Assembly: GCF_001661075.1 (NCBI RefSeq)
Contig: NZ_CP014870.1
Location: forward strand, 5,523,703 to 5,587,702
DNA: 64,000 bases
Reading direction: 5' to 3'
Origin: Pseudomonas silesiensis
GTDB lineage: Bacteria; Pseudomonadota; Gammaproteobacteria; Pseudomonadales; Pseudomonadaceae
Shown piece by piece: positions 19,075-29,250 of the stretch. The translations under genes and the position numbers were made by a program. The notes under the pieces are model-generated. The model saw nothing but the letters and a program-made list of their open reading frames with translations. It was not told the origin of the DNA and searched no databases. Within the stretch, counting starts at the first letter, position 1. Each line of letters begins with the position of its first letter.

Positions 19075-20244
19075 ATGAATACCGCCGTCAACGCCAACGT
19101 AGTGCATGAATCAGAAGCCCAGCGCCAACACGCCCGAGTGAAAATCCCGGCCAAGCTGCGTTTCTTCGGTCCTGACCGGACTCCGGTTGAAGCCCGGGTC
19201 ATCGACCTCTCCGCTGGCGGCCTGGCCTTCAACGCCGGTCAGTTGCCACTCAAGGTCGGCGAGGTTTACAAGGCTCGCCTGCAATTCGTCATCGACAACC
19301 TCGGCCTGGCCATGGACGTGGAGCTGCAAGTACGCTCCTTCGATCGCGAGACCGGCCGCGCCGGTTGCCAGTTCCAGAACCTGGAACCGCGGGACATTTC
19401 CACCCTGCGCCACCTCATCACTTCGCACCTGGCCGGCGACATCGTCAGCGTCGGCGAGATGCTGGCGACCCTGCAGCGCGACAACTTCACCAAGGCGCGC
19501 AAGGTCAAGGATGGCGGACACGGCATGACCGCGTTCGGTCGTCTGCGCGCAGTGACCTTCAGCCTGGCGATTTTCCTCGTCGGCCTGGTGGCCTTCGGTT
19601 TCATCTTCAAGTCGGTGTACGGCATGTACTTCGTCAGCCACGCCCAGGCCGGCCTGGTCAGCGTACCGGCGATGAACATCACCATGCCGCGCGACGGCAC
19701 CGTGCAGAGCCTGATCAAAGACGACGGCGTTGCTGCAAAAGGCGCCCCGCTGGCGACCTTCAGCACCAGCATGCTCGACGTGCTCAAGGGCCATCTGGAC
19801 GACAATCAGCTGCAGCCAGCCAAGGTTGAAGAGCTGTTCGGCAAGCAGATGACCGGCACCCTGACCTCGCCATGCGATTGCACCGTGGCGCAGCAACTGG
19901 TTGCCGACGGTCAGTACGCCAGCAAGGGTGACGTGATCTTCCAACTGGTGCCGCGCAACAGCGAAGCCAACGTTGAAGCGCGCTTCTCCTACCGCCAGTT
20001 CGGCGAAGTACTGCCAGGCAGCACGGTCAGCTTCCAGATCGCCGGCGAAGACAAAATCCGCAGCGGCAAGATCGTCAGCAGCACCAGCCTGAACAGCGCC
20101 GACCTGTCGTCCGACATCCGCGTACAGATCAAGCCTGACGAGCCGCTGAACAGCGCTTTCGCCGGTCGCCCGGTTGAAGTGAACAGCACCCGTGGTCCGA
20201 ACCTGAACTGGCTGATCGACAAAGCCATGGCCGCCGGTCTTTAA
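19075..20244 (+). CDS. alg44: Alginate co-polymerase Alg44 with PilZ domain
   Basis: Alg44 binds cyclic di-GMP through an N-terminal PilZ domain and thereby activates the Alg8 polymerase; its periplasmic part resembles membrane fusion proteins. In this 389-residue protein the c-di-GMP residues are present: R17xxxR21 and D44-L-S46-A-G-G. One membrane helix follows at about residues 160-185, then a periplasmic domain with an HlyD-like beta barrel. The start and the residue numbers coincide with P. aeruginosa Alg44. The gene makes alginate output depend on c-di-GMP after transcription. Confidence 0.97.
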   Translation: MNTAVNANVVHESEAQRQHARVKIPAKLRFFGPDRTPVEARVIDLSAGGLAFNAGQLPLKVGEVYKARLQFVIDNLGLAMDVELQVRSFDRETGRAGCQFQNLEPRDISTLRHLITSHLAGDIVSVGEMLATLQRDNFTKARKVKDGGHGMTAFGRLRAVTFSLAIFLVGLVAFGFIFKSVYGMYFVSHAQAGLVSVPAMNITMPRDGTVQSLIKDDGVAAKGAPLATFSTSMLDVLKGHLDDNQLQPAKVEELFGKQMTGTLTSPCDCTVAQQLVADGQYASKGDVIFQLVPRNSEANVEARFSYRQFGEVLPGSTVSFQIAGEDKIRSGKIVSSTSLNSADLSSDIRVQIKPDEPLNSAFAGRPVEVNSTRGPNLNWLIDKAMAAGL

Positions 20245-20253
20245 ACAGAGGAC

Positions 20254-21780
20254 ATGCCCGTGACGACTCCAAATATCCTCAGCACACCGCATACCCTGTG
20301 GGAGCGAGCTTGCTCGCGATGGGATCGGCGCGGTCTGTCTGAAGCACCGAGCCGGTCGAGCGCGACCCCGGCTGATCGCGAGCAAGCTCGCTCCCACACT
20401 GGTTATGCATTCTGTGCAATCGCGTTGGCAGTCAGCCTCAGCGGTTGCGCCGGCCTGCCCGACCAGCGCCTGGCCAACGAAGCCCTCAAGCGCGGCGATA
20501 CCGCGCTGGCGGCGCAGAACTACAAGCAACTGGCAGACCTGGGTTACAGCGAAGCCCAGGTCGGTATGGCCGATATCCAGGTCGACAGCCGTGACCCGGC
20601 GCAGATGAAACAGGCCGAGGCGACTTACCGCGCCGCGGCCAGCGTCTCGCCGCGGGCTCAGGCACGCCTGGGTCGTCTGCTGGTAGCCAAACCCGGCTCC
20701 ACCGAAGCCGAACAGCAGGAAGCCGAAGGCCTGTTGAAGAAAGCGTCCGCCGCCGGAGAAGGCAATACCCTGATCCCGTTGGCGATGCTGTACCTGCAAT
20801 ACCCCCACAGTTTCCCCAACGTCAACCCACAGCAGCAGATCAGCCAGTGGCGCGCCGAAGGCAAGCCGGAAGCGGGCCTGGCCCAGGTGCTGCTGTATCG
20901 CACCCAGGGCACTTACGACCAGCATCTGGACGAAGTGGAAACCATCTGCAAGGCCGCGCTGGCCACCACCGACATCTGCTACGTCGAGCTGGCCACGGTC
21001 TATCAGAAGAAAGCTGCGCCTGAGAAACAGGCCGAGCTGATCAAGCAAATGCAAGCCGCCCAGGCTCGCGGTGCGGTGTCCGCTCAGCGCGTGGACAGCG
21101 TGGCTCGCGTTCTGGGTGATGCTTCCCTGGGCACGACCGACGAGAAAACCGCGCAGTCGCTGCTCGAAGGCATCGCACCGGGCCACCCCGCTTCCTGGGT
21201 CAGCCTGGCGCAACTGCTCTACGACTTCCCGGAACTCGGCGACGTCGACACCATGATGAAGTACCTGGACAACGGCCGCGCCGCCGACCAGCCCCGCGCC
21301 GAACTGTTGCTGGGCAAGCTCTACTACGAGGGCAAGATGGTCCCGGCCGATGCCAAGATCGCCGAAGAGCACTTCAAGAAAGCCGTCGGCCGGGAAGTGG
21401 CCGCCGATTACTACCTCGGCCAGATTTACCGCCGCGGTTACCTGGGCAAGATCTATCCGCAGAAAGCACTGGATCACTTGCTGACCGCTGCGCGCAACGG
21501 CCAGAACAGCGCCGACTTCGCGATCGCCCAATTGTTCTCCCAAGGCAAGGGCATCAAGCCCGACCCGCGTAACGCTTATGTCTTCAGCCAATTGGCCAAG
21601 GCCCGGAACACCCCGCAAGCCATCGAGCTTGCACAAACACTCGAAGCCCAGCTGCCGCCTGCCCAGCTTGCCGAGGCCCAACGCCTGTTGAAACAAGAAC
21701 AGGCCGTTCGTGGTGCCTCGAGCCAGAACACCCTGGAACTGCATGCCCTGGAAGAAGAAGACGGCGAGGAATCCCTATGA
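20254..21780 (+). CDS. algK: Alginate secretion lipoprotein AlgK with in-frame REP insertion
   Basis: AlgK is an outer-membrane lipoprotein made of Sel1/TPR-like repeats. It helps localise the AlgE porin and links the periplasmic parts of the alginate machine. The 508-residue frame starts at an ATG with AGAGGAC upstream. After only about 14 codons it runs into a complete 102-base REP palindrome (20297-20398), read in frame as 34 codons. The signal-peptide core [13 protein letters not shown] with its lipobox Cys comes after that, near residue 62. The body from [16 protein letters not shown] to the end matches AlgK, including [11 protein letters not shown]. No ATG lies between the REP and the lipobox, so the REP must be translated or initiation must be unusual. 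The stop overlaps algE by four bases. Confidence 0.93.
   Translation: MPVTTPNILSTPHTLWERACSRWDRRGLSEAPSRSSATPADREQARSHTGYAFCAIALAVSLSGCAGLPDQRLANEALKRGDTALAAQNYKQLADLGYSEAQVGMADIQVDSRDPAQMKQAEATYRAAASVSPRAQARLGRLLVAKPGSTEAEQQEAEGLLKKASAAGEGNTLIPLAMLYLQYPHSFPNVNPQQQISQWRAEGKPEAGLAQVLLYRTQGTYDQHLDEVETICKAALATTDICYVELATVYQKKAAPEKQAELIKQMQAAQARGAVSAQRVDSVARVLGDASLGTTDEKTAQSLLEGIAPGHPASWVSLAQLLYDFPELGDVDTMMKYLDNGRAADQPRAELLLGKLYYEGKMVPADAKIAEEHFKKAVGREVAADYYLGQIYRRGYLGKIYPQKALDHLLTAARNGQNSADFAIAQLFSQGKGIKPDPRNAYVFSQLAKARNTPQAIELAQTLEAQLPPAQLAEAQRLLKQEQAVRGASSQNTLELHALEEEDGEESL
20297..20398. repeat. REP element inside the algK reading frame
   Basis: Perfect 24-base arms at 20297-20320 and 20375-20398 (beginning TGTGGGAGCGAGCTTGCTCG) flank 54 bases. 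The total of 102 bases is a multiple of three and contains no stop in the algK frame. This is the only REP in the window that lies within a coding sequence. Confidence 0.95.
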
Positions 21781-23264
21781 AGTTGAATCCATTCGTTAAG
21801 GCCGGCATCGGCCTGTCGTTCGCCCTGTTGTGGTCGTGCCCGACCCTGGCAGCCTTGACCGAAAGCAAGAACTACGGCCTTGACGTGAAAGTCACCGCCC
21901 AGTCCGAAGACGATACCGACCTGGGTACGGCGAGCGGCGGCGACGTCAATGGCGTCGGCCTCGACCTGCGTCCATGGATCTATGGCGAGAGCGGCGCGTG
22001 GAGCGGTTACGCCATGGGTCAAGCCGTGACGTCGACCGATATCATCGAGACGGACACCCTGCAACAGTCCGACAGCGACGGCACCCAGGCCACCGACAGC
22101 GGTGATCGCAAGAGCAAGAAAAACTACCTGGCGATGCGTGAGTTCTGGGTCGGCTACAGCGGCCTGACGCCCTACCCCGGCGAGATCCTCAAGCTCGGTC
22201 GTCAACGCCTGCGCAATGACGACGGCCAATGGCGCGACACCAACATCGAAGCCCTGAACTGGACCTTCGACACCACACTGTTGCGCGCCAACGCCGGTGT
22301 GGCCGAACGCTTCAGCGAATACCGCACCGACCTCACCGAACTCGCACCCAAGGACAAGGATCGCCTGCACGCTTACGCCGATGCGGCGTATCAGTGGACC
22401 CCGGGAAACTGGGTCGGCATTCGCGGTCATCACACCCACGATGACGGCAAGCTGGACTACGCGCAGCCGGGTGTCGCCGCCGACTCCCTGGACAAGCAAG
22501 AGAACGGCGACCTCAGCTGGATCGGCCTCACCGCCGATAGCGATGCCTACAACTGGCGTAACACCAACACCGTCAACTACTGGGGCAGCATCACCGGCAT
22601 GACCGGCGACCGCGACAAGGTCAACCCGCTCAACGCCGACGGCACCGCGCCGGCACAAGCCAAGACCGGCAACGACGTCGATGGCTGGGCCACTGACCTG
22701 GGCGTGCGCCTGCGCCTCGATCCGCAATGGCAAGTCGGTGCAGCCTATGCCCGCGCCAGCGCCGATTACGAACAGAGCGGCCTGCAAAGCAACCGCTCGA
22801 ACTACACCGGTACCCGCTCGCGTGTGCACCGTTACGGCGAGGCCTTCCGTGGCGAAATGAACAACATGCAGAGCGCTACCCTGTTCGGTTCGTGGATGCT
22901 CAACGACGAATACGATGCCAGCGTGATCTACCACAAATTCTGGCGCGTCGACGGCAACAAGCCGGTCGGCAGCAACGGCATCAACGCCGTGCAGAACGAT
23001 ACCGATGACGTGACCGGCGCCGTGCTCTCCAGCACCTCGCTGCCGCTGGAAGATGGCAACAAAGACCTCGGCCAGGAAATGGACGTGGTCGTCACCAAGT
23101 ACTTCAAGCAGGGCCTGCTGCCCGCCGCCTTGAGTCAATCGATCGATGAGCCTTCGGCCCTGGTGCGTTTGCGTGGCGGTGTATTCAAGCCGGGCGATGC
23201 CTACGGCAAAGGCGTCGACTCGTACATGCACCGTGCGTTTGTCGACGTGATCTGGCGCTTCTGA
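21777..23264 (+). CDS. algE: Alginate export outer-membrane porin
   Basis: AlgE is the 18-stranded outer-membrane beta barrel through which alginate leaves the cell. The 495-residue precursor has a signal peptide (about residues 1-32, ending in CPTLAA) and the family opening [24 protein letters not shown]. It contains amphipathic strands rich in Trp and Tyr and a C-terminal strand ending in VDVIWRF with the terminal Phe needed for barrel assembly. The ATG overlaps the algK stop as ATGA, which implies coupled translation. Length is typical. Confidence 0.97.
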   Translation: MKLNPFVKAGIGLSFALLWSCPTLAALTESKNYGLDVKVTAQSEDDTDLGTASGGDVNGVGLDLRPWIYGESGAWSGYAMGQAVTSTDIIETDTLQQSDSDGTQATDSGDRKSKKNYLAMREFWVGYSGLTPYPGEILKLGRQRLRNDDGQWRDTNIEALNWTFDTTLLRANAGVAERFSEYRTDLTELAPKDKDRLHAYADAAYQWTPGNWVGIRGHHTHDDGKLDYAQPGVAADSLDKQENGDLSWIGLTADSDAYNWRNTNTVNYWGSITGMTGDRDKVNPLNADGTAPAQAKTGNDVDGWATDLGVRLRLDPQWQVGAAYARASADYEQSGLQSNRSNYTGTRSRVHRYGEAFRGEMNNMQSATLFGSWMLNDEYDASVIYHKFWRVDGNKPVGSNGINAVQNDTDDVTGAVLSSTSLPLEDGNKDLGQEMDVVVTKYFKQGLLPAALSQSIDEPSALVRLRGGVFKPGDAYGKGVDSYMHRAFVDVIWRF

Positions 23265-23290
23265 TGCGAACCGCGAAGGGAGTTCCTCAC

Positions 23291-24877
23291 ATGAACAGTC
23301 CGAAGAGAGGCTCGATCACCTTGCTGGCCGGCGCGATGCTGCTGGCAAGCTCGGCGGCCTTCGCCCGCGTGGAGCCGGCAACCCCTCCACAAGGGAAGCC
23401 GGCCACCGTGGCCAAGGAACTGCAACAGGCCAGGACGTATACCGTCAACAGCGCACCCACTGCGCCGCTGGAGATGGAAAAGCCGAAACTGCCGGACACC
23501 TCCGGCTACACCGCCGAAGCCATCGCCGCGAAAATCGTGCGCACCAAGCCAGGCAAAATCAGCGTGCGCCGGATGATGCAGGAAGACGCGCTGAAGGACT
23601 TCATCGGCGGCGACAACAAGATGGCCGAATGGGTGGTGCGTCAGCACGGCATCCCCCAGGCGATCTTCATCGACGACGGCTACATGAACCTCAAGGACCT
23701 GGTCAAAAAGGTGCCCAAGCAGTACTTCAGCGAAACCTCGCCGGGCGTGTTCCTGGCGAAGTTGCCGATCGTGGTCGGGAACAAGGGCATCCTGGAAATC
23801 GACAAGCAGACCCAGGAATTGCGCCTGTCCCAGGAGGCCGGTTCGTTCCTGGTCAACGACGGCCAGCTGTTTGTGCGCGACACCAAGATCACCGGCTGGC
23901 GCGAGAAGGAAAACGGCCCGGCGACCTTCAAGTCGGCGAATGAATTCCGTCCGTTCCTGCTGTCCTGGGGCGGCACCCAGACCTACATCGCCAACAGCAA
24001 GATGGCCAGCTTCGGCTACGCCAACAGTAAGTCCTACGGCGTGAGTATCTCCCAGTACACGCCGAACATGGCCAAGGTGCTCAAGCGCCCTGAACCGACC
24101 GGCTGGATCATCGGTTCCGAGTTCTCGGACATGTGGTACGGCTTCTACTGCTACGAAACCGAAGACTTCGTGGTCAAGGGCAACACCTACAAAGACAACA
24201 TCGTCTACGGCATCGACCCCCATGACCGCTCGCACGGTCTGATCATCGCCGACAACACGGTGTACGGGACCAAGAAGAAGCACGGGATCATCATTTCCCG
24301 TGAGGTCAACGACAGCTTCATCTTCAACAACCGCAGCTACGACAACAAGCTCTCGGGCCTGGTGATCGACCGTAACAGCGTGAACAACCTGGTCGCTTAC
24401 AACGAGATCTACAAGAACCACACCGACGGCATCACCCTCTACGAGAGTGGCAACAACCTGCTGTGGGGCAACAAGGTGATCAGCAACCGGCGCCACGGCA
24501 TCCGGATTCGTAACAGCGTGAACATCCGCCTCTACGAAAACCTGTCCATCGCCAACGGCCTGACCGGCGTCTACGGCCACATCAAGGATCTGAGCGACAC
24601 CGACCGGGACATCGACCTCGATCCGTTCGACGCCCAGGTGTCCCTGATCATCGTCGGTGGCGAACTGGCCGGCAACGGCAGCGGACCGCTGTCCATCGAC
24701 TCGCCGCTGAGCGTCGAGTTGTATCGCGTGTCCATGCTCGCGCCGACCAAATCCAGCGGCATCAGCTTCAACGGGATTCTTGGCGAGCGCCAGGATGAAA
24801 TTCTCGACCTGCTGGTGCGCCAGCAGAAAGCCGTGCTGATCGACCCTGTCGAACGCCAGACCGAAATGCAGGACTGA
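23291..24877 (+). CDS. algG: Mannuronan C5-epimerase
   Basis: AlgG converts some D-mannuronate residues of the nascent polymer to L-guluronate in the periplasm and protects the polymer from the lyase AlgL. The 528-residue protein has a signal peptide (MNSPKRGSITLLAGAMLLASSAAFA-like, about 26 residues) and a right-handed beta-helix. The catalytic DPHD motif lies at residues 309-312. The tandem N-rich coils (DNTVYGTKKKHGIIISRE and similar) are typical carbohydrate-binding/sugar-hydrolase repeats. I chose the ATG at 23291 because GAAGGGAG precedes it; an upstream ATG at 23264 would add nine residues before the signal. Confidence 0.97.
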   Translation: MNSPKRGSITLLAGAMLLASSAAFARVEPATPPQGKPATVAKELQQARTYTVNSAPTAPLEMEKPKLPDTSGYTAEAIAAKIVRTKPGKISVRRMMQEDALKDFIGGDNKMAEWVVRQHGIPQAIFIDDGYMNLKDLVKKVPKQYFSETSPGVFLAKLPIVVGNKGILEIDKQTQELRLSQEAGSFLVNDGQLFVRDTKITGWREKENGPATFKSANEFRPFLLSWGGTQTYIANSKMASFGYANSKSYGVSISQYTPNMAKVLKRPEPTGWIIGSEFSDMWYGFYCYETEDFVVKGNTYKDNIVYGIDPHDRSHGLIIADNTVYGTKKKHGIIISREVNDSFIFNNRSYDNKLSGLVIDRNSVNNLVAYNEIYKNHTDGITLYESGNNLLWGNKVISNRRHGIRIRNSVNIRLYENLSIANGLTGVYGHIKDLSDTDRDIDLDPFDAQVSLIIVGGELAGNGSGPLSIDSPLSVELYRVSMLAPTKSSGISFNGILGERQDEILDLLVRQQKAVLIDPVERQTEMQD

Positions 24878-24887
24878 GGATAATTTT

Positions 24888-26336
24888 ATGCGCCCACACT
24901 TGATCAAATTACTCAGCCTGTCGGCCCTGACCGCCGGCATTCTCGCGGCCAGCGGCGGCGTTCGCGCGGACGAAGCCAAGGCGCCCGCTTTCAGCGCCGA
25001 GCCTTGCTGCAACCTGTGCCCGGAAGCCCACGACGCCAAGAACTACACCACGCGCTACCAGCAGAACTTCACCACGCTGGTACAGGCCCAGGGTGACTGG
25101 CTGTTCCGGACCCAGGAAGACTTGCGCACCGAATTCGATACCACCCCCGCCGGCTACAAACGCATGAAAGAGCTGCACGATGCGTTCAAGAGCAAAGGCG
25201 TGGAGCTCGTTGTCGTTTATCAACCGACTCGAGGCCTGGTGAACCGCAACAAGCTCAATCCGCAAGAGAAAGCGCAATTCGATTTCGACAAGGCGCTGAA
25301 GAACTACAAGACCATGCTCGGCCGCTTCGCGCAGATGGGTTACGTCGTTCCAGACCTGTCGCCACTGACCAACGAATCGCTGCCCGACACCCTGCCCGCC
25401 CACGACTTCTACTTCCGCGGCGACCAGCACTGGACACCGTATGGCGCCCAGCGCACGGCGAAGATCGTGGCCGATAAGGTCAAGCAGATTCCGGGCTTCG
25501 CCGACATTCCCAAGCGTGAATTCGAGACCCATAAGTCGGGTCGCATGGGCAAGACCGGAACATTACACAATATGGCCGGTCAACTCTGTGGCACCAGCTA
25601 CGCGATCCAGTACATGGATCAATTCACCACCGAGCCCAAGGGCGAAGCCGGCGATGGCGATCTGTTCAGTGATGCCGGCAATCCGGAGATCACCCTGGTC
25701 GGCACCAGCCACAGTGGCAAGAACTATAACTTCGCCGGTTTCCTCCAGGAGGCCATCGGCGCCGACATCCTCAACGTGGCGTTCCCCGGCGGTGGCCTGG
25801 AAGGTTCGATGCTGCAGTACCTGGGCAGCGAAGAGTTCCAGACCAAGCCGCCGAAGATCCTGATCTGGGAATTCTCGCCGCTTTATCGCCTCGACCAGGA
25901 AACCACCTACCGCCAGATGATGGCGCTGCTGGACAACGGTTGCGAAGGAAAGGATGCACAGATGACCGGCAGCACCACGTTGAAACCGGGCAAGAACGAA
26001 TTGATGGTCAACACAAAGAACCTGAACCTGCAGAACAGCAGCCACCAGGTTGATATCCGTTTCGCCGATCCGTCGGTGAAAACCCTGCAAGCCACCCTCT
26101 GGTACATGAACGGTCGCCACGAGGACATCAAGATCGAAAAACCGGAAACCTCCGACACCGACGGGCGTTTCGCCTTTGAGTTGCGCACGGACGAAGACTG
26201 GGGCTCGCAGAACCTGCTGGCCGTCGAAGTCCAGGGCCCTGAAGCAGGTGCCGCGCCGCAGAAAGTCGAAGCGAAGATATGCAAACGCAACGTGTTCCCT
26301 GGCACTGGGCAGCGTACCGCTCAAGCCGGGCAATAG
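24888..26336 (+). CDS. algX: Alginate O-acetyltransferase AlgX
   Basis: AlgX is the periplasmic SGNH-fold enzyme that transfers acetyl groups onto mannuronate; it has a C-terminal carbohydrate-binding module. The 482-residue precursor has a signal peptide ending near residue 28 (GGVRADEA). The catalytic Asp and His are D179 and H181 in [12 protein letters not shown], and the nucleophile Ser is in [11 protein letters not shown]. Paired cysteines CCNLC lie near the mature N-terminus. It follows algG by ten bases and completes the acetylation system with AlgI, AlgJ and AlgF. Confidence 0.97.
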   Translation: MRPHLIKLLSLSALTAGILAASGGVRADEAKAPAFSAEPCCNLCPEAHDAKNYTTRYQQNFTTLVQAQGDWLFRTQEDLRTEFDTTPAGYKRMKELHDAFKSKGVELVVVYQPTRGLVNRNKLNPQEKAQFDFDKALKNYKTMLGRFAQMGYVVPDLSPLTNESLPDTLPAHDFYFRGDQHWTPYGAQRTAKIVADKVKQIPGFADIPKREFETHKSGRMGKTGTLHNMAGQLCGTSYAIQYMDQFTTEPKGEAGDGDLFSDAGNPEITLVGTSHSGKNYNFAGFLQEAIGADILNVAFPGGGLEGSMLQYLGSEEFQTKPPKILIWEFSPLYRLDQETTYRQMMALLDNGCEGKDAQMTGSTTLKPGKNELMVNTKNLNLQNSSHQVDIRFADPSVKTLQATLWYMNGRHEDIKIEKPETSDTDGRFAFELRTDEDWGSQNLLAVEVQGPEAGAAPQKVEAKICKRNVFPGTGQRTAQAGQ

Positions 26337-26344
26337 AGGCAACT

Positions 26345-27466
26345 ATGCAAACCCGAACTTTGAAAAGATTGATCGCACCGTCCCTGTTGACCCTGGCCAT
26401 GTTTGCCGGGGCGACTCAGGCCGCCGCGCCCCTGCGTCCACCCCAGGGTTATTTCGCGCCGATCGAAAAAGTCAAAACCGGTGACAAGAGCGAAGGCTGT
26501 GATGCAACGCCAACGCCCTACACCGGCTCACTGCAATTTCGCAGCAAGTACGAAGGCTCCGACAAGGCCCGTTCGACCCTGAACGAGGCCTCGGAAAAAG
26601 CCTTCCGCGACACCACGGCCGACATCACCAAGATCGAGCGCGCCACCAGCAAGCACGTGATGCAGTACATGCGTGACGGGCGTCCGGAACAGCTGGAATG
26701 CACCCTGAACTGGCTGACCGCCTGGGCCAAGGCCGATGCGTTGATGTCCAAGGATTTCAACCACACCGGCAAGTCCATGCGCAAATGGGCGCTGGGCAGC
26801 CTGGCATCGTCCTATGTCCGCTTGAAGTTCTCAGACTCTCAGCCGTTGGCGAACCATCAGCAGGAATCGCAACTGATCGAAGCCTGGTTCAGCAAGATGG
26901 CTGATCAAGTGGTCAGCGATTGGGACAACCTGCCGCTGGAAAAAACCAACAACCACTCGTACTGGTCCGCCTGGTCGGTGATGGCAACCTCCATCGCCAC
27001 CAACCGCCGCGACTTGTTCGACTGGTCGGTGAAGGAATTCAAGGTCGGCGCCAATCAAATCGACGCCGAGGGTTTCCTGCCGAACGAGCTCAAGCGCCAG
27101 CAACGTGCCCTCGCCTATCACAACTATGCCCTGCCGCCGCTGGCGATGATCGCCAGCTTCGCCCAGGTCAACGGTGTGGACTTGCGTCAGGAAAACAACG
27201 GCGCGTTGAAACGTCTGGCTGACCGGGTGCTCGCCGGGGTTGAAGACCAGGACGAGTTCGAAGAGAAGAGCGGCAAGGAACAGGACATGACCGACCTCGA
27301 GGTCGATTCGAAATTCGCCTGGCTCGAACCGTTCTGCACGCTCTACACCTGCTCGCCGGATGTGCTCGAGAAGAAACACGAGATGCAGCCGTTCAAGACC
27401 TTCCGCCTCGGGGGTGACCTGACCAAGGTCTTCGACCCGGCTTACGAGAAAGGCAAAGGCTCTTAG
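26345..27466 (+). CDS. algL: Periplasmic alginate lyase
   Basis: AlgL is the family PL5 mannuronate lyase that degrades alginate left in the periplasm and prevents toxic build-up. The 373-residue precursor has a signal peptide ([20 protein letters not shown] to about residue 26). It carries the catalytic NNHSYW motif at residues 202-207 and WLEPFCTLY near the C-terminus. The ATG at 26345 has GAGGCAACT before it; earlier in-frame starts overlap algX and would add a non-family extension. A REP pair separates it from algI. Confidence 0.97.
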   Translation: MQTRTLKRLIAPSLLTLAMFAGATQAAAPLRPPQGYFAPIEKVKTGDKSEGCDATPTPYTGSLQFRSKYEGSDKARSTLNEASEKAFRDTTADITKIERATSKHVMQYMRDGRPEQLECTLNWLTAWAKADALMSKDFNHTGKSMRKWALGSLASSYVRLKFSDSQPLANHQQESQLIEAWFSKMADQVVSDWDNLPLEKTNNHSYWSAWSVMATSIATNRRDLFDWSVKEFKVGANQIDAEGFLPNELKRQQRALAYHNYALPPLAMIASFAQVNGVDLRQENNGALKRLADRVLAGVEDQDEFEEKSGKEQDMTDLEVDSKFAWLEPFCTLYTCSPDVLEKKHEMQPFKTFRLGGDLTKVFDPAYEKGKGS

Positions 27467-27479
27467 AGCAAACACACCC

Positions 27480-27571
27480 CTGTAGGAGCGAGGCTTGCCC
27501 GCGAAGAACGATGACACGGTTCATCCGTTCAACCGCGTAACGGCCTTCGCGGGCAAGCCACGCTCCTACAG
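27480..27571. repeat. REP pair between algL and algI
   Basis: TGTAGGAGCGAGGCTTGCCC at 27481 and an inverted copy ending CACGCTCCTACAGG flank a centre with GAAGAACGATGACACGGTT. It lies inside the operon, directly after algL. Confidence 0.9.
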
Positions 27572-27673
27572 GGTCAGTGAAAGATTTGAGTTGAGTGTTA
27601 TTCCCCCGTTTTCTGGTGGGGGGTTTGGGGGGGCTGCGGCCCTTGACTGTTGGTTAAACACGGAGAGATCGGG

Positions 27674-29239
27674 ATGGTATTTTCGTCCAATGTATTCCTG
27701 TTTTTGTTCTTGCCGATCTTTCTCGGCCTGTACTACCTGAGCGGAATACGCTATCGCAACCTGCTGCTGCTGCTCGCCAGCTATATGTTCTATGCCTGGT
27801 GGCGTGTGGACTTCCTGGCGCTGTTCGCCGCCGTCACGCTGTGGAACTACTGGATCGGCCTGAAAGTCGGTGCGGCAGGCGTCAGGACCAAACCGGCACA
27901 GCGCTGGTTGCTCCTGGGCGTGGGCGTCGACCTGTGCATTCTCGGCTACTTCAAGTACGCCAACTTCGGCGTCGACAGCATCAACGCGATGATGACATCG
28001 GTCGGCCTGTCGCCGTTCATCCTGACCCACGTGCTGTTGCCGATCGGGATCTCGTTCTACATCTTCGAGTCCATCAGCTACATCATCGACGTCTACCGTG
28101 GTGACACCCCGGCGACCCGCAACCTGATCGACTTTGCGGCGTTCGTGGCGATCTTCCCGCACCTGATCGCCGGCCCGGTATTGCGTTTTCGCGACCTGGC
28201 CGATCAGTTCAACAACCGCACCCACACCCTCGACAAGTTCTCCGAGGGCTGCACGCGGTTCATGCAGGGTTTCATCAAGAAGGTCTTCATCGCCGACACC
28301 CTGGCGGTGGTGGCGGACCATTGCTTCGCCCTGCAGAACCCGACCACGGGCGATGCCTGGCTCGGCGCCCTGGCCTACACCGCGCAGCTGTATTTCGACT
28401 TCTCCGGCTACAGCGACATGGCCATCGGCCTGGGCTTGATGATGGGTTTCCGCTTCATGGAAAACTTCAAGCAGCCGTACATCAGCCAGTCGATCACCGA
28501 GTTCTGGCGTCGCTGGCACATCAGCCTGTCCACCTGGCTGCGTGACTACCTGTACATCACCCTCGGCGGTAACCGTAAAGGCACGCTGATGACCTATCGC
28601 AACCTGTTCCTGACCATGCTGCTCGGTGGTCTGTGGCACGGCGCGAACATCACCTACATCATCTGGGGTGCGTGGCACGGCATGTGGCTGGCGATCGAAA
28701 AGGCCCTGGGCCTGAACACTTCGCCGCGCAGCATCAACCCGATCCGCTGGGCGCTGACGTTCCTGCTGGTGGTGATGGGCTGGGTGATCTTCCGCGCAGA
28801 AAACCTGCACGTCGCCGGCCGTATGTACGGCGCGATGTTCAGCTTCGGCGAATGGTCGCTGTCGGAACTCAACGCGGCCAGCCTCACCGGCCTGCAAGTG
28901 GCGACTCTGATAGTGGCGTACGCAACCCTGGCGTTCTTCGGCATCCGTGATTTCTACAGCAACCTGCCACCGGAAAAAACCAAGCCGGCCGTGGACGTCG
29001 AGGCCAATGGCCCGGCCACTGCACAGCCAGGAATGATCAAGGCCGTACCGGGCGACAACCCGGCCAGCATCCATGAACCGGGTTACACCGTCGGCGTTGA
29101 AGCGACCGTGCAACCGGCCTACTGGACCGCCAACTGGTCGCGTTATGTGATGCGCGCCCTGGTCCTGCTGCTGTTCATTGCCTCGATCCTGAAACTCTCG
29201 GCGCAAAGCTTCTCGCCGTTCCTTTACTTCCAGTTCTGA
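27674..29239 (+). CDS. algI: Alginate O-acetylation membrane protein AlgI (MBOAT)
   Basis: AlgI is the membrane-bound O-acyltransferase that brings acetyl groups across the inner membrane for alginate acetylation. The 521-residue protein has many membrane helices. The catalytic His322 lies in LWHGANITYIIWGAWHG, and the MBOAT segment YFDFSGYSDMAIGLGLMMGF is present. The start MVFSSNVFLFLFLPIF at 27674, with GGAGAG upstream, matches the family; an upstream TTG would add eight residues. It passes acetyl to the periplasmic AlgJ/AlgX proteins through an unidentified donor. Confidence 0.97.
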   Translation: MVFSSNVFLFLFLPIFLGLYYLSGIRYRNLLLLLASYMFYAWWRVDFLALFAAVTLWNYWIGLKVGAAGVRTKPAQRWLLLGVGVDLCILGYFKYANFGVDSINAMMTSVGLSPFILTHVLLPIGISFYIFESISYIIDVYRGDTPATRNLIDFAAFVAIFPHLIAGPVLRFRDLADQFNNRTHTLDKFSEGCTRFMQGFIKKVFIADTLAVVADHCFALQNPTTGDAWLGALAYTAQLYFDFSGYSDMAIGLGLMMGFRFMENFKQPYISQSITEFWRRWHISLSTWLRDYLYITLGGNRKGTLMTYRNLFLTMLLGGLWHGANITYIIWGAWHGMWLAIEKALGLNTSPRSINPIRWALTFLLVVMGWVIFRAENLHVAGRMYGAMFSFGEWSLSELNAASLTGLQVATLIVAYATLAFFGIRDFYSNLPPEKTKPAVDVEANGPATAQPGMIKAVPGDNPASIHEPGYTVGVEATVQPAYWTANWSRYVMRALVLLLFIASILKLSAQSFSPFLYFQF

Positions 29240-29250
29240 GGGATCTGACC

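Noticed and set aside
19111..23231. Very long minus-strand frames opposite alg44, algK and algE
   Set aside because: They are antisense frames made possible by strong third-position GC bias. The plus-strand genes are unmistakable.
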